Source: Larimichthys crocea
Lineage: Eukaryota > Chordata > Actinopteri > Sciaenidae
NCBI RefSeq assembly: GCF_000972845.2
Contig: NW_020853101.1
Span: forward strand, 1 to 64,000
Direction of reading: 5' to 3'
Length of the DNA stretch: 64,000 nt
Notes under the pieces: generated by a model
What the model was told of the DNA's origin: nothing
The model's input: the letters and a program-made list of their open reading frames with translations, nothing else
The model's database searches: none
Translations under genes and position numbers: made by a program
In this document: positions 48,520-59,330 of the stretch, piece by piece
How the letters are laid out: each line of letters opens with the position of its first letter
How positions within the stretch are numbered: position 1 is the stretch's first letter

Positions 48520-49283
48520 TCAAATCAAAAATCAAATCAATTTTATTTGTATAGCCCAAAGTCACAAAGTACATTTGCCTCAGAGGGCTTTACAATCTGT
48601 ACAGGGAGTAACACCCTCTGTCCTTAGACCCTCGGTTCGAGTGAGGAAAAACTTGCCCACAAAAAACCTTTAACAGGGAAAAAAGGTGGAAGAAACCTCA
48701 GGAAGAGCCACAGAGGAGGGATCCCTCTCCCAGGACGGACAAACGTGCAATAGATGTCACGTGTACAGAACAAATCAACACAAACATACTGTACAATTAC
48801 AATGAATGATAAAATGACAATGAATCACAATGAATTATAAAATTATTACAGTAGCAGATATGGTAGCAATAATGACAGCAATAATATGTGTAGTGAACGT
48901 CGTGCACTACACACAAGACACAAGTCTTAAGTCTACTCTTAAAAGTGTTGACCGTGTCTGCCTCCCGAACCCAGAAAGGTAGTTTGTTCCACAGAAGAGG
49001 AGCCTGATAGCTAAAAGCTCTGGCTCCCTATCTACTTTTGGAGACTATAGGAACCACAAGGAACCCAGCGTCCTGAGAGCGCAGTGTTCTAGAGGGGTAG
49101 TAAGGTATTATGAGCTCTTTTAGATATGATGGTGCCTGACCATGAAGAGATTTGTAAGTAAGGAGAAGAATTTTAAATTCTATTCTAGATTTAATAGGTA
49201 GCCAATGCAAGGAAGCCAAAATGGGAGAGATGTGATCTCTGATCTTGGTTCCTGTCAGAACACGTGCAGCAGCATTCTGAATT
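48520..49283 (-). mobile_element. LINE A copy 5 (3' half)
   Basis: On the - strand the copy runs from the RT C-terminal text ([40 protein letters not shown]) through the 3' UTR (TCTTCCTGAGGTTTCTTCC) to AATAAAATTGATTTGATTTT at 48520-48545. It is 5'-truncated at about 49283. This is the best-preserved 3' end of the family in the window. Confidence 0.93.
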
Positions 49284-50033
49284 TATATGAGAGGTTTGCC
49301 ATTGTCACAGTTGAAGTTTAGAATGTGTCATCAAACATATTTTACAGGAAGAGAAATGAGAGAGATTTAAACATACTCAAACATTTGACCAAGGCATAGA
49401 AAATGACTGCAGGGACACAGAGTGTGAATGTGTCTTTGATCCCAGAGAGCTGAAAGAAATCCAGAATCCAACTCCAGTACAACACTGTGAATTCTTCCTG
49501 TGTGTAAACTAGAATTGAATCAGTCCTGTTTCTCTCCACACTTTCTGGTTTTGTCAGACGAATGTGCTACAGTTTCCTTGTTTATTGGCTTTCTCGGGAC
49601 TCTTTCTTAAACAAGGCTGCTCAGAGTCGACAGCCTGTTAAATCCCATCTCCTTGGAAAGATTTAGCGTTCCACTGGAACATCTGAATCTGCTTTTTTAC
49701 AAACACTCTTGGTGTTATATATGCCTCTGTGTTCTATGTTGTGCACTGAAAACTAAAGCAAAGAAGTGTTCATAATGCTGCTCTGATTAGCTATTCATTC
49801 TGTAAAGTTTGTCTTAAAAACAAAAAGGATGTGCACATTTTGGAGAAGATGTTTTGAAATCTCTGGCCTTGCAGGAAGTGCTATGCAAACAAATGTCCTC
49901 TTATTTTTGTTTGTGTCCACAATTTATTATTTTTTGTAAGTACCCATTTGATTTCTGGGATGCACCAATGTTTTCTGATTCTTCTCTTTGCTAAGTGAAA
50001 ATTCAAGTTCAAGTGGTTGAGAGTGGACACAGA

Positions 50034-50075
<42 letters not shown>

Positions 50076-50229
50076 TACCCCATTGACGCACAACCCAGAC
50101 ATCAGTACCCTCAGGAAGATGAAGAGGTCCAGGAACAGATGGGTGTGGAGATAGCGCCGAGCAGAAGCACACTCGCTAGGGCCGGGATGGGGTGGGGCCA
50201 CCAGCGGCGCTCAGGCGGGGGTTTCATGC
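49284..50229. other. No gene seen
   Basis: Apparently single-copy DNA with a TA microsatellite at 50036-50072. The part from about 50085 to 50229 already belongs to, or borders, the gypsy element's 3' side. Confidence 0.5.
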
Positions 50230-50480
50230 GGGCGTAATCCTGGAGGGCTGGTCCCGGGGCTGCCGGTGGAAGTCAGTAATGAGCTGAGGGTCAAGGATGG
50301 AAGCGGGCGGGAGACCCCAGACCATCCTCGAGCTGACAATGGACCATAGTCCCTCCAACTTCAACCAGATACTGGAGTGCCCCCCCCACAGGCGACGAGG
50401 CGGAAACCGCGAACCGGGGTAGGAGGGGCGCCATTGAAAAGGCGAGGTGGCGGAGGAGTCCGGGGTAGCAGGAATCAAGG
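50230..50480 (-). pseudogene. Gypsy chromodomain-like C-terminus
   Basis: Frame-mixed text GGALQYLVEVGGTMVH, LEDGLGSPARF and ILDPQLITDFHRQ matches the usual chromodomain pattern LQYLVDWEGYG...SWVPA..ILD found at the end of chromovirus integrases. Chromodomains guide insertion to marked chromatin. It is degenerate here. Confidence 0.75.
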
Positions 50481-50599
50481 GACTCTCCCAGAAAAGGCTT
50501 GATTTTTTGAGACATGGAATGTGGGGTGTAACTCGCATTGGACCTGGGAAGCTTGAGGCGGACTGCAGCGGGTTGATGAACCTTCTGAATTTCGTAGGG

Positions 50600-51600
50600 G
50601 CCGATGAACGTGGGTGCAGTTTTCTTCGAGTCGCCCGGAGTGGTAGGTCCCCGGGTTGACACCACACCTTCTGTCCCACTTATAAGCAGGAGCCGAGGTG
50701 CGGCGACGATTGCCAGGATGTGTGTAACGGCCCACCGACCGAGGAGAGTGGATCTGGCCTGGGACAGGTGAGGCGACACCGGCGGATGAAAGCCTGTACA
50801 GAGGGGCAAGAAACCTCCCTCTCCTGGGCGGGAAATAGGGGTGGCTGTATCCATAAGCACACTGAAAAGGGGAGAGACCAGTGGGAGGAGCTGAGGAGTG
50901 TGTTATGGGCATATCTACCAGAGCAACTGCTGCGGACCCAGGAGGGGGGTGACCTGGAGACCATACACCCGGAGAGCACCCATCTCCTGGTTGTTTCCGC
51001 TCCGTCCTGGCCGTTAGATGAGGAGTGAACCCGGATGACAGGCTGCCGGGTGGCCCCGATGAGAGAGCAGAACCTCTCCAAAAACCGAGGAGAACTGCGG
51101 CCCTCGGTCAGAGACCACATTGACGGAAGACCATGGAGCCGGAATATGTGCTGGAGGACCAGTTCAGCAGTCTCTTTGGCTGAAGGGAGCTGGGCAGGGG
51201 AATGAAGTGGGCCATCTTGCTAAACCGGTCTACCACGGTAAGGATAGTGGTGTGTCCTAGAGATGGTGGTAGACGTCACAAAGTCCAGAGATATGTGGGA
51301 CCAGGGACGATGGGGAACGGAAGCGGGAGCAGGTGACCAGCAGGACCTGGTGGGAGGATTTGTTCCGGTTGCAGACAGGGCAGGCCTTGACAAACCCCTG
51401 GGTGCCAGGTCCAGGGAGTCCCACCAAGAACGCTCTGAAGAACCTCCTTGGTCTCTGGATCCCTGGATGGCAGGTGAGGTGCGTGTTGTGGGCCCACTGG
51501 AGCACCTCAGAACGGAGGTGGGCCGGGACGAAGAGCCGGTTGGGAGGACAGCGCTGGGACCTGGTTGCTCCTCCAGCGCCGTCCTAACTCTCTCCTCAAT
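50600..51600 (-). pseudogene. Gypsy integrase remnant
   Basis: Integrase inserts the element's DNA copy. The N-terminal H2C2 finger is readable at about 51505-51360 (LQWAHNTHLTCHPG ... CPVCNRNK). The start of the catalytic core, HISLDFVT with the first Asp, is at about 51295-51275. Later core pieces follow in other frames (SSNGQDGAET, YAHNTLLSSS, LSPFQCAYGY) down to about 50870. Repeated frame changes show decay. Confidence 0.85.
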
Positions 51601-51683
51601 CCCCCATGTAATGGCGGCGGCCAGGCAGAGGGGGCGTTTCCTGAGGGACAGTTCAGAGGTCGGACTCACCAGTACATCCCTCG

Positions 51684-52264
51684 CTACTGGTGAGACCTGG
51701 CTTTTTGCTGGACACCTGGAGATGAAGTGTCCGTCTTGTCCACAGTACAGACATAGTTGTGTCTTTGACGACGCTGGCGTTCCTCTGGTGACAGAGTGGT
51801 TCTGCCAACCTGCATAGGTTCTGAATCTCCCCTCTGAGGTTCAGGCCGGGAAGAAGGATACCTCCAGTACTGACGGAACTGGGAAGGAAGAGGATGCCCA
51901 AACCGTCCTCGCTGTCTCTCTCCCCGCCTGGCCTGGATGCGTCGGTCCACCCGCCGTGGGTGGTTCGATGAGCTCATCCAAAGTGGCAGGAGATCATATG
52001 ACACCAGCTCGTCCTTAACATACTCCTCAACCCCTGTAGGTAGGCGTCGCACTGGGCCTCGGTGTTCCATTTACTCTGGCGAGCCCTGGTGCGAAAGTCA
52101 ATAGAGTAGTCAGCCACGGAGCGGTCCCCCTGGTGGAGGTTCAGGAGACCGCCCATAGCATCTGGACCCTGGGAATGTGGGCCAAAAACCTTCCGGAGCT
52201 CAGCAGCGAAGTCTCGAGGAGCTGCAAGCAGGAGTTTGACGTTCCCATTGAGCGGTTTCCCCAC
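51684..52264 (-). pseudogene. Gypsy gag remnant with CCHC knuckle
   Basis: Gag packages the element's RNA. The frame at 52264-51974 has the retrotransposon-gag pattern (FAAELRKVFG, GLLNLHQGDRSVADYSIDFR, NTEAQCDAYLQGL). A frame-shifted continuation at 52070-51684 carries an Arg/Gln-rich stretch and ends in a CCHC zinc knuckle at about 51715-51765 (CLYCGQDGHFISRC when read one frame over). Frameshifts break the protein at least twice. Confidence 0.85.
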
Positions 52265-52713
52265 AGGCGGGCCTCCCTGTGAGGTGATTAATGGTGAACG
52301 CCACTTTGGGCTCCTCAGACGCGAATGTGTGTGGCTGCAGGGCGAACAGGATTGAGCAGTTCGTAATAACGGATTACAGACCTCTGGGTTCCCCGCATAA
52401 CGTCCGGAGCCCCAACTCGGGGTTCAGAAACTGGACCAGGTGGCGTTGGTTGGAGTACGGCACAGGCGCTGTTGCAGGTAGGTTCGGACCATATTCTGTG
52501 AGAGCACCAGTGAGCTGCTGGATCTGTGAAGCTAATGGCCGCTAATGTCTGCCTCCTGGTTAGCGGCAGCCTGTTGTTAAGTGACAGTAGCCTGGAGTAC
52601 CCTCGGCTGCGGTGGAAGCAAGCAATGCCTCGTGTTGCTGGAGAATGTTCTCCACCCTCTCCAGGCGTAGCTCTGGCGAAGCGGTGTGTGCTGGGTCCAT
52701 GCTGTGGCCAGAT

Positions 52714-53262
52714 TGTACTGAAACGGGCTTGTGTAGGACCCAAATGCAGCACAACAGCAAGGGATACTTAGTAAAGTTCTTTATTGAGGAACTCACAGCA
52801 GGCGATATGGCAGGTGAAGAAGAGGAATAAGTCCTGAGTCAATCGGAGAGTCTGTGGCGACGAACTGGAGCAGGGGGACAGACTGCCCGGGGAAACCTCC
52901 AAACAGCCAGGGAAACAGGCAGACAGACACCAGAAACACTGAGGCAGAACTCGTGGTCGGGGACGAAAAGCTGAGGTGATTACCAGGGCAGAGACAGACG
53001 AGCAGGTCAAAGGCAGGCAGGGTCGGCAACGGGAGATCAGTCCGGACAAAAGTGCTGGAAAGACTTGCGTGACGCGAAGAACAATCTGGCAAAGAGTGTC
53101 TGGAGGTAGGTGCTTAAATACAGGGTTGATTACTGATGAGGAGCAGGTGTGGGAGGCGGGAGAACCATGGTGACTGATGGAGGCGGGGCTGACAGGTGAG
53201 TGGAAAGTTACTGGTGCAGGTAAGTGGGAAAAGCAAGCAGGGGACCGGAGTGGATTGTGACA
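52714..53262 (-). repeat. 5' LTR of the Ty3/gypsy element
   Basis: The 549-bp segment has TG...CA ends on the - strand (TGTCACAATCCACTCC at the start, CGTTTCAGTACA at the end). It is followed immediately by internal sequence leading to gag. A TTTATT-type motif (ACTTTACTAAGTATCCC on the - strand nearby) may be the polyadenylation region. Only one copy is in the window, so the limits rest on the TG/CA ends and on the loss of similarity outside. Confidence 0.7.
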
Positions 53263-53307
53263 GCATTAATGTTCGAAAAAGGGCGGAAAATGAATAATAA
53301 CTAGAAA

Positions 53308-53452
53308 ATTCCCGCAGAAATTTTGAGAGTGACGAGTGGGCTGTTGCCGGGGGTCTGTAGTCAAAAAGCACACCTCAAATAGTCATTTTTAACATGTTTT
53401 AGACACAGGAGCAATTACCATGTCTTTAATATTTTAGTGGCTTAGTGGCTAA
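53308..53452 (+). repeat. Array-head repeat H, copy 1 (truncated)
   Basis: Begins CCCGCAGAAATTTTGAGAGT and continues through GTGACGAGTGGGCTGTTGCC and AACATGTTTTAGACACAGG to TTAGTGGCTTAGTGG. It is nearly identical to 60328-60470, 7 kb away and in the same orientation. Its left part is missing, replaced by about 45 unrelated bases and then the gypsy LTR end. Confidence 0.92.
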
Positions 53453-55438
53453 TATCCACTAAATCAGCATTAGCCACTAAGCCCCTAAAAATTAAAAACA
53501 TGGCAATTGCTAACATGCTAATGATAATTGCTAGTGCGTCATGTTAGCAATTACCATGTCTTTAATTTTTAATGTCTAATGTTAATTAGTATATTAGCAT
53601 TTGCATTAATTTTAGCATTGGCCGCTAATGTTACCAATTAGCATGTCTTTACAGCTAGCGCTAATGCGCTAGCTTCTCTGCTGTCTCTGACACGCTAACA
53701 ATTAATATTAGCATGTTAGCATTAACATGTATTCTTAGTGAAAATGAGTGGCTAGCTTAACTTGCTAGCAATTAACATTAGCATGTTAGCATTAGCATGT
53801 TAGCAATGAGCATGTATTTAATTCTTAGTGGCTAAGAGTAATCAATAAGCATTGGCAGGTTACCGTTACCAGCGTAGCATTACCATGTTAATATTACCAT
53901 GTATTTAATACTTAATGGCTAATGTTCATTGTTAATGCGCTAGCTGCTCTGCTGTCATTGTCTGTCATTTTAGACAGACAACGCGCTAGCAATTATCATT
54001 AGCACGTTAGCTTTAGCATGTTAACAAGCAGCATGTATTTGGTTATTAGTGGCTATGGCTAATTGCTAGCGCTGACGTGCTAGCAAATAGCTTAGCATGT
54101 TAGCAGTTGTCATGTAATAAATTCTTAGTGGCTAACATTAATTGCTAGCATTGACCATTTGCAGTAATTTTAGCTTTGGCCGCTAATGTTAGCAGTTAGC
54201 ATGTCTTTACAGCTAGTGCTAACGCGGTAGCTGCTCTGCTGTCTTTGGCGCACTAACAATTAATATTACCATATTAACATTAGCATGTATTCTTAGTGAC
54301 TAAAAATTATGGGCTAGCACTGACGTGCTAGCACTTAACATTAGCATGTTAAACATTAGCATGTTGGCAATGAGCATGTATTTAATTCTTAGTGGCTAAT
54401 AGTAAGTAGTAAGCATTAGCAGGTTACCATTAGCAGTTTAACATTAGCATGTTAGCATTGGCATGTATATAATAGTTAGTGGCTAATGATAATTGTTAAC
54501 ACGCTAGCTGCTCTGCTGTCATTATCATTTCAGACAGACAACGCACTAGCAATTAACATTAGCATGTTTACATTAGCATGTATTCTTAGTGACTGAAAAT
54601 GAGTGACTAGCATTGACGTGCTAGCAATTAACATTAGCATGTTAACATTAACAGGTATTTAATTCCTAGTGGCTAATACTAATTAGCTTTACCAGGTTAA
54701 CATTAACATGTTAACAATGATCATGTATTTAATTCTTAGTGGCTAATAGGGATGTAACGATACACTCAACTCACGACTCGATTCAAGTCACGATTTTTTG
54801 TTCACGATACGATTTTTTCACGATGTTTTTTAAATCAAAATGAGCTACAGACAAATTATGACCAAATAAAAAATCTTTTATTTGTAGGAAAAAAATCTCT
54901 CTTTACAGAAACTCTCAAACAGTTTGTGTTCTTATTAGGGCTGCCAGCAAGCAGTTGATCTGACCATTACCTTTCAGCTGAAGTATGAGCTAACTGAAAA
55001 TAAAAACAACAAGATGATAGCTCATTTACCCTTTAATGAGAGTCCACGGCCCCGGGAAACGGCGAGGTCCGGGTGCTGTAAACGCAGAGCCGGTCGCGGC
55101 GCACCACCTCGGAGGAAATGTGAGGCGCGGCAGTGGAAGCTGCAGCCACAACGTAACCTATTTCTAATTAAAAAAAAGACGAAAAAGAACATATCCTACT
55201 TCTCTCTTGCATTCGCCAAATCGCGATTCATTTTTTCTGTCAACAGATGCGAGTCGTCACGCATTTGTAGCGATTTTAATGTGTCACGATGCATCGTTAC
55301 ATCCCTAGTGGCTAATGCTAATTAACATTAGCAGGTTAACATTAACATGTTAACAATGATCATGTATTTAATTCTTAGTGGCTAATGTTAATTAACATTA
55401 GCATGTTAACATTAGCATATTAACAAGTAGCATGTATT
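53430..55438 (+). repeat. TAGC-rich tandem array with dimeric higher-order structure
   Basis: The DNA is built of short words (TTAGCATGTTAGCATT, CTTAGTGGCTAATG, GCTAGCAATTAAC). A landmark TAGCTGCTCTGCTGTC occurs at 53668, 53939, 54226 and 54503, so units are about 271, 287 and 277 bp. Alternate units differ after the landmark: type A continues TCTCTGACACGCTAACAAT or similar, type B continues ATT...AGACAGACAACGC. The order is A-B-A-B, a repeat of about 560 bp. A hAT-type element interrupts it at 54747-55307. It is non-coding. Confidence 0.9.
54747..55307. mobile_element. hAT-type non-autonomous element inside the TAGC array
   Basis: The 561-bp element starts TAGGGATGTAACGATACAC and ends GATGCATCGTTACATCCCTA, a good inverted repeat. 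The 8-bp duplication GTGGCTAA is present at 54739-54746 and 55308-55315. GTGGCTAA is also part of the array's own repeat word, but the exact abutment on both sides fits insertion. No transposase is encoded. Confidence 0.9.
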
Positions 55439-55639
55439 GATGACAAGTGTCTTGCTGATTGGAGCGGGCATGGCACTGATTCATCGAGGCATGCGGAAAA
55501 TGCTGGCAGCCGTGCACAGCCCCATAAAGCTGCCGGCAATGATTGAAGCACTGAGCATAGCTGTCGGGAATCTGAATGGGGCCGTGAACCGGAATATGGA
55601 TAACATCGCAGTGCTGGAACGCAAAGTGGACAACATCAT
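55437..55639 (+). CDS. Unidentified protein fragment, 5' part (hydrophobic start, coiled coil)
   Basis: The frame starts MMTSVLLIGAGMALIHRGM, a short hydrophobic segment, followed by a MRKMLAAVHSPIKLP linker and a heptad-like stretch (AMIEALSIAVGNLNGAVNRN, MDNIAVLERKVDNI) up to the assembly gap. It looks like the start of a small coiled-coil protein, perhaps an ORF1-like or gag-like product, but no family is recognised. Whether the ATG is the true start is unknown. The frame is broken by later insertions. Confidence 0.45.
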
Positions 55640-55649
55640 NNNNNNNNNN
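55640..55649. other. Assembly gap (10 N)
   Basis: Ten undetermined bases. The true gap length is unknown, since a fixed-length N run is often a placeholder. It falls inside the unidentified retroelement, just before a hAT-like insertion. Confidence 0.99.
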
Positions 55650-55656
55650 GATATAT

Positions 55657-56125
55657 TAGGGCTGTCATCGATTAAAAAAATTAACTAAAAAAATTACATA
55701 TATGACAGACTCTCCTTTAGTTAGGATAGATCAAGACATATATACAAACTCTCCTTTAGTTAGGATAGACATAGACACATAGACGCCTCATTGAGCAGGT
55801 TGGTCCGTTGCTGCGATACGTTAACCTGTCCGCCAATATGGATGTGGCAGATCTGCCCGTAAACTAATACAAGCAGGCCGTTTTTAGCTGTGGGCAATGT
55901 GGGCGACCGCCCAGGCGCAGTCTCCGTGAGGGCTTTAAGTTAATGCCTCTTATACACCCATTCACACCACACTAATTATCTGGGAAACAAAGCTACACTT
56001 TGCCACATCCAAAATGGCGGCCGCCACCGAAAGTAAACAAAACCGTGTTAATTGCATAATTTTTTTAACGCGTTAATTCTTTAAAATTAATCGACAAAAT
56101 TAACGCGTTAATTTTGACAGCACTA
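55657..56125. mobile_element. hAT-like non-autonomous element
   Basis: Starts TAGGGCTGTCATCGATTAA and ends TTAACGCGTTAATTTTGACAGCACTA, an imperfect inverted repeat of the TAGGGCTGTCA type also seen at 19731-20163. A 20-bp-scale direct repeat (CTCTCCTTTAGTTAGGATAG) occurs twice near 55708 and 55747. The flanks are TA-rich, so no unambiguous 8-bp duplication can be assigned. Confidence 0.75.
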
Positions 56126-56134
56126 ATATATAAT

Positions 56135-58256
56135 ATATATATATATATAATACTTTATTTATCCCAAGCTGGGAAATTATAGTGCAGCAGCAGCATTACA
56201 CAAAGTGACAGTGAAAACATAAGAATAAAAATATACTATGAAGCAAACAACATACATAATAACAAATAAAATATCAAAAAAGCAATAGTAAATACGATAA
56301 AATAAATATATTGTACAGAGGTATAACAGCAGTTGGCAGTGTTATATTACAAAGTAGGGAGAAATGGAGGTGACGTGATGTAGATTATGACCAGCTGTTT
56401 TATACAGTGTATGCATGTGGCAGGAAAGATTTCTGTATCTGTCCCTTCGACAGCAGCCTGTGGGAGAAGCTGTTCCGCTGTCTGCCACTGTGGGTGGAGA
56501 GGATGCTGCTCATTGTCCATGATGGAGATAGTTTATTCAGCGTCCTCCTCTCCACCACAGTCTCAGAGACTCAGTCTCAGTCCAAAAGAACAGAGCCAGC
56601 CTTCTTGATGATCTTTCAAGTCTGTTGGTGTCGCTGGCTCTGATGCTGCTGCCCCACAAACAAACAGCAAAAGAATATTGCACTGGCAACAAAAGACTGG
56701 TGAAGATCTCCAACATCTTGCTGCACACTTGAAGGATCTCAGCTTCTCAGGAAGTAGAGTCTGCTCATCCCTTCCTGTACACACCTCGTGTTAGATTTCT
56801 GTCCAGTCTGTTTCGATCACCACTCCGAGGTATTTGTAGTCCTCCACCTCCTCCCCTCTGATCCTTAGTGGCTGTGAAGGCGTCTTCTCCCCTGAAGTCA
56901 TCACCATCTCTCTGGTCTTGTTGATGTTCACCTCAGTGGTTCTGTTCGGACCCTCTACAAACTGTCTATCAGTGGTCCCTGTACTCCCCACTCCTCACCA
57001 TGCTCCTATACAGCCTATACCAACTGCCCAGACGGACAACTGTGGCCGGCCTGTCAAGTAGTAGTAATCCAGGAGATCACTGCGTCGTCAACACCCATCA
57101 CCCGCAGCTTCTCACCCAGTAGCAGAGGCTGAATGTGTTGAAAGCACTGAGAAATCAAAGAATGTGATCCTCACGTGCCTCCCCCACCATCCAGATGCAT
57201 ATGGGCGCGTTGCAGAGGTAAATGATGGCGTCATCGACTCCTAAAGGGGCTGATAGGCAAACTGCAGGGGGTCCAGAAAGGAGCCCGTCTCTCCAGGACT
57301 TTCATCACATGGGTGTGAGGGCGATGGTCTGTAGTCCGTGGTTCGGATGGCCTCGGCTTCTTGGGGACTGGAACCAGGCAGGACATCTTCCACAGCTTTG
57401 GGATCTTCTCTGACTCAGGTCAGGTTAACAGATCAGTAAGGAGACAGCGGCTAGCACAGGTCTTCAGGATCCTAGGAGTGATGCCATCAGGGCCTGCTGC
57501 CTTTCGCTGGTTCAGTCTTTCCAGCTGCCTCTTTACCTGGCCTGTAGTCACCGTTGGGTGGTTGATGTTTTGTGTCCTCAGTGGGGGGGGGGTGAGAGGG
57601 GGGGCAGATGGGGAGGTGATGTGCAGGGGAATGCTGGGGTGTTTCCAGCCTTTGGGACAGTGTGGGTGTGTGGGGGGCAGGGGGTGTCTGAGAGGTGGCA
57701 GGAGGTGAGCTAAACCTGTTAAAAAACTGGTTGAACTGGTTTGCTCTGTCCAGGCTCCCTGATGTCTGCCTGTCCTTCCCCTTCATCCCGTGAGTGCTTC
57801 ATTCCCGTCCACACATCCTTTCACTGTTTTGTTGGAGTTTGGCTTCCAGCTTCCCCTGTAGTTCTCCTTGCTTGTCCTCAGCATATCTCGGAGTTTGTGC
57901 TGCACTTTCCTCTGCTCCTCTCTGTCTCCAGACCTGAAGTCCTTTTCTTCTCGTTCAGAAGTGCCTTCAGGCGCTGGTGATCCAGGGCTGTTGTTGGAGA
58001 AGCAACAACGGTCCGGGCGGCATGGTGGTGTCCTCACAGAATCTGATGTACCCAGCAATGCAGTCAGTCATGTCATCAATGTCCTCCCCATGTGGCCTCA
58101 CAGAGTACATCCCAGTCTGTCGACTCAAAGCAGTCCTGCAGTGCTTCTGTGGCCTCAGTGTCCACTTCCTCACTGTCCTGGTTGTGTTTAGGTTGTCTTC
58201 TCACTAGAGGGACATACCTGGGAGTCATCATGACCAAGTTGTGGTCTGACTGCCGA
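56135..58256 (-). mobile_element. LINE B (Rex/CR1-like) copy 2, 5'-truncated
   Basis: The same family as 60516-63561 and clearly homologous along its length, but with many single-base indels (for example the RIRGEEVEDYKYLGV, FFNRFSSPPATSQ and WTGM-type segments fall in different frames). A large piece of the RT centre is missing near 57000-57050, where the sequence skips from the tyrosine-rich C-terminal side to the palm region. It ends on the left with ACTTTATTTATCCCAAGCTG, a frequent 3' end of fish LINEs, and on the right is cut at the end of the endonuclease. Confidence 0.88.
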
Positions 58257-58264
58257 GAGAGACT

Positions 58265-58396
58265 ATGAACCGGAACATGGTCACCATTACAGGATCGATG
58301 GAAAACATCAAGAACAACCAGGATATGGGCTACATCATGGAGAAGCTGACAGTTATGCAAAGGCAAATGGATCGTTTTGGAGACCAAGCTGGCTAA
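58265..58396 (+). CDS. Unidentified protein fragment, 3' part (coiled coil, stop)
   Basis: Forty-three codons from an ATG (MNRNMVTITGSMENIKNNQD, then MGYIMEKLTVMQRQMDRFGD) end at TAA 58394-58396. The NRNM..I....M..I spacing resembles the end of the 55437-55639 fragment (NRNMDNIAVLERKVDNI). This suggests the two were one coiled-coil gene, or a duplicated part of it, before the LINE B and hAT-like insertions. The ATG here is probably internal. Function is unknown. Confidence 0.45.
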   Translation: MNRNMVTITGSMENIKNNQDMGYIMEKLTVMQRQMDRFGDQAG

Positions 58397-59184
58397 GAGA
58401 GCCTGTAGCAGATAACGAAGCTACGGGGCCCCAAGACCAACAAATTCCAATCTTATCTTGACCTCCCCACACCTGCAGAGCCTTGGCCAAGGCCTCTGCT
58501 GGAATAACAACTCCCCCGGAAGATCACTACAGCGAGACGCTCTTTGCCCTACTACCCCATCTCCCACTGACACTTGTTGACTGTTCTGCCATGGCCTGAT
58601 CAAGGCTGTCTCCATAGCAACTGCCATGCCATCGCCATAACATCTGCAGATTGAGACTCCACGATTACAGACAGGGCGGGACACGTCTCCAGGCTTACGC
58701 ACACATGCACAGACTTACAGATATGCTTTCACTGTCCTACCCCCATCCCCCCGCCTTCACCGCTTGTTCCCCCCAGCCTGACAAGGCGGGTCTGTGACCA
58801 GCGCCTCCTGGCTGCAGGACCGGATGGCTGCGTGTCTGGGCTGGGACTACTCAAACCACCCATCCCCTATCCCCTGGTTGCTAGTGATGTGTCTCATGTT
58901 GTAGAGTGTACTGTATATGTGCTATAACTGCTGAGGTGTTTTTGTCCTGCCCCCAGATTGTTCTCCTGACTTCAGGAGTACAGTCTGTGGGTTGTTCTTT
59001 TTTTCTCCTCCCCTCTCCCCATGTTGTATCCCCTTTTCTTCTTCTTCCTTTGGCTACCAGACCCTGTCCTGTCTCCCCCACTTGTCTTATTACATGTATT
59101 ACTGTATGGACAGACTGGTTTGAAATTTCGTTGTACTGTACTTGTACTGTTACAATGACAAAATAAAGCCCCTGATTGATTGAT

Positions 59185-59330
59185 TTGGTTATTAGTGGCT
59201 AATGCTAATTGCTAGCGTTGACGTGCTAGCAATTACTATTTGCACTAATTTTAGCATTGGCTGCTAATGTTAGCAGTTAGCATGTCTTTACAGCTAAGGC
59301 TAATGTGCTAGCTGCTCTGCTGTCTCTGTC
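59185..59330 (+). repeat. TAGC array, resumed after the insertion
   Basis: TTATTAGTGGCTAATGCTAA onward matches 54041-54240, including the landmark at 59307 followed by the type A continuation (TCTCTGTC). It shows that the DNA at 55439-59184 is an insertion into one array. Confidence 0.9.

Larger units (their letters stand above)
50230..53262 (-). mobile_element. Ty3/gypsy (chromovirus-type) retrotransposon, internally deleted, one LTR
   Basis: Order on the - strand: LTR (53262-52714), gag (about 52264-51700) with a CCHC knuckle, a fused junction near 51600, integrase (about 51600-50600) and a chromodomain-like C-terminus (about 50480-50230). Protease, reverse transcriptase and RNase H are missing altogether. 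Multiple frameshifts affect all parts. No 3' LTR matching the 5' LTR was found below 50230. It is a dead, 3'-truncated copy. Confidence 0.87.
55439..59184 (+). mobile_element. Unidentified retroelement (coiled-coil ORF, LINE-like 3' tail), interrupted
   Basis: The array sequence CATGTATT|TGGTTATTAG, seen intact at 54031-54050, is split by this insertion at 55438 and about 59184. The left part (55439-55639) is protein-like. After a 10-base gap, a hAT-like element and a LINE B copy, it resumes at 58259 with more coding text ending at a TAA (58394-58396). A roughly 760-bp 3' UTR follows, with TTTGAAATTTCGTTGTACTG, AATAAA at about 59161 and a TGATTGATTGATT tail. That tail is typical of L2/CR1-mobilised elements. 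I do not recognise the protein. Confidence 0.7.

Noticed and set aside
51263..51817. 184-codon + strand frame
   Set aside because: Antisense to the gypsy gag/integrase remnants.
53430..54740. TAGC-rich array considered as a CRISPR-like array
   Set aside because: Units are long, diverged and built of short nested words without unique spacers, and the host is a vertebrate.
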